From DATKCA01 sp035544675 (lineage in GTDB: Bacteria; Acidobacteriota; Thermoanaerobaculia; Gp7-AA8): 35,206 nucleotides of DNA. Numbering within the stretch: position 1 is the first letter of the stretch; each line of letters starts with the position of its first letter. Made by a program: the position numbers and the translations under genes. Location of the stretch: the NCBI GenBank assembly GCA_035544675.1, contig DATKCA010000203.1:1-35206 (forward strand), read 5' to 3'. This document shows, in pieces, positions 34,700 through 35,206 of the stretch. The notes under the pieces are model-generated. The model was given only the letters and a program-made list of their open reading frames with translations. It ran no database searches and was not told the DNA's origin.

Positions 34700-35206
34700 A
34701 TGCGCGCCCTTGCCAGCTTCACCTTCGCTATCGCTGCGTCTGCCGCCGGAGCGGGCTTCGAGATCGCTCCTCCCGATCGAGCTTCCACCGCGTTCGGCAT
34801 CTTCCCCTCCGTTGCCTCGAGCGGTGACGGGTTCTTCGTGGCATGGAGGGACAGGATCGACGAAGGTGCCGCCATCGCCATCGACAGTACCGGCGCCCCA
34901 ACCTCGGCCCTTCCCTTCCCACTGTTCACCGGCAGCTACCTCGGTTCCGTCGTTCCATTCGGTTCCAACTATCTCTTCGTCACGCGCGACGCCAGCGGCG
35001 ATACTTTCCTCAGTGAGGTCAATGCCGCCGGCGCCGTGGTGCGGACCTTCCGCGCCGGCGTGCCGCCGAACAACGGCCTGATCGCCACGGCCACTCCGGA
35101 CGCGAGCCGCATCCTGCTCACCGACGGCATACGCATCTTTGTCGTCGACGGTAACGGACGCGCGGTCGGGCAGACGGCGTTCACCGGTGAGATTCGCGGC
35201 CTGCGC
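34700..35206 (+). CDS. Exported protein, 5' part only (runs off the window)
   Basis: An open frame of 169 codons continues to the last base with no stop. It starts MRALASFTFAIAASAAGAGF, a plausible signal peptide, and continues with short beta-type repeats (SGDGFFVAWRDRIDEGAAIA, GSNYLFVTRDASGDTFLSEV, DASRILLTDGIRIFVVDGNG) that suggest a beta-propeller or similar exported repeat fold. In-frame ATGs at 34655 and 34676 are alternative starts but would put a polar stretch before the signal peptide. The family was not recognised and the 3' end is outside the window. Confidence 0.7.
   Translation, partial: MRALASFTFAIAASAAGAGFEIAPPDRASTAFGIFPSVASSGDGFFVAWRDRIDEGAAIAIDSTGAPTSALPFPLFTGSYLGSVVPFGSNYLFVTRDASGDTFLSEVNAAGAVVRTFRAGVPPNNGLIATATPDASRILLTDGIRIFVVDGNGRAVGQTAFTGEIRGLR

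Overview
The window is high-GC bacterial DNA carrying densely packed core metabolism genes. Its most striking content is a complete respiratory complex I (NADH:quinone oxidoreductase). The subunits lie in three separated blocks: nuoA-nuoE-nuoF on the minus strand at 1-2300; nuoG-nuoH-nuoJ-nuoK-(small extra gene)-nuoL-nuoM-nuoN-rex on the plus strand at 5134-15048; and nuoB-nuoCD (fused)-nuoI on the plus strand at 29453-32545. All 14 functions are present in 13 polypeptides. The fused NuoCD, the adjacent Rex regulator, a short NuoG, a SARP/BTAD response regulator and the style of intergenic repeats suggest an environmental Acidobacteriota-like organism. That placement is inference; no rRNA or tRNA gene is present to support it.

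Layout: 1-4923 (minus) holds nuoF, nuoE, nuoA, a STAS-domain protein, a saccharopine/lysine dehydrogenase-like enzyme and an exported parvulin-type prolyl isomerase. A divergent regulatory region at about 4924-5133 follows. The main nuo block runs to rex. At 15123-18705 (minus) there is a two-component pair: a BTAD-receiver protein and a hybrid histidine kinase with receiver and HPt modules. At 19111-25054 lie an exported protein, a beta-ketoacyl synthase/methyltransferase/FAD oxidoreductase trio, a Lon-N domain protein, a small lipoprotein and an exported PIG-L deacetylase. At 25051-29350 is a glycosyltransferase / radical SAM-SPASM / methyltransferase group that looks like glycan or surface modification. 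The third nuo block follows, then a ferritin-like protein, a cysteine desulfurase (iron-sulfur supply, fitting next to the complex I genes), a decayed methyltransferase fragment and the beginning of an exported protein cut by the window edge.

Two things tie the window together. First, near-consensus Rex operators (TTGTGAA-N4-TTCACAA type) sit in front of nuoG (5043-5060) and nuoB (29391-29408), and rex itself is the last gene of the nuoG block. This implies an NADH/NAD+-responsive loop over at least two of the three nuo blocks. Second, nearly every larger intergenic gap is filled by one of several unrelated families of short hairpin repeats. Most are built from tandem 7-bp units (CCGGNAA, TTAGTCC, GAGCCCA, GGATGAA), often in two opposed arms around a loop. 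Some abut stop or start codons, and two copies of other hairpin families are read through inside genes (nuoM tail; FAD oxidoreductase).

All family names come from motif recognition by eye; no database search was run.
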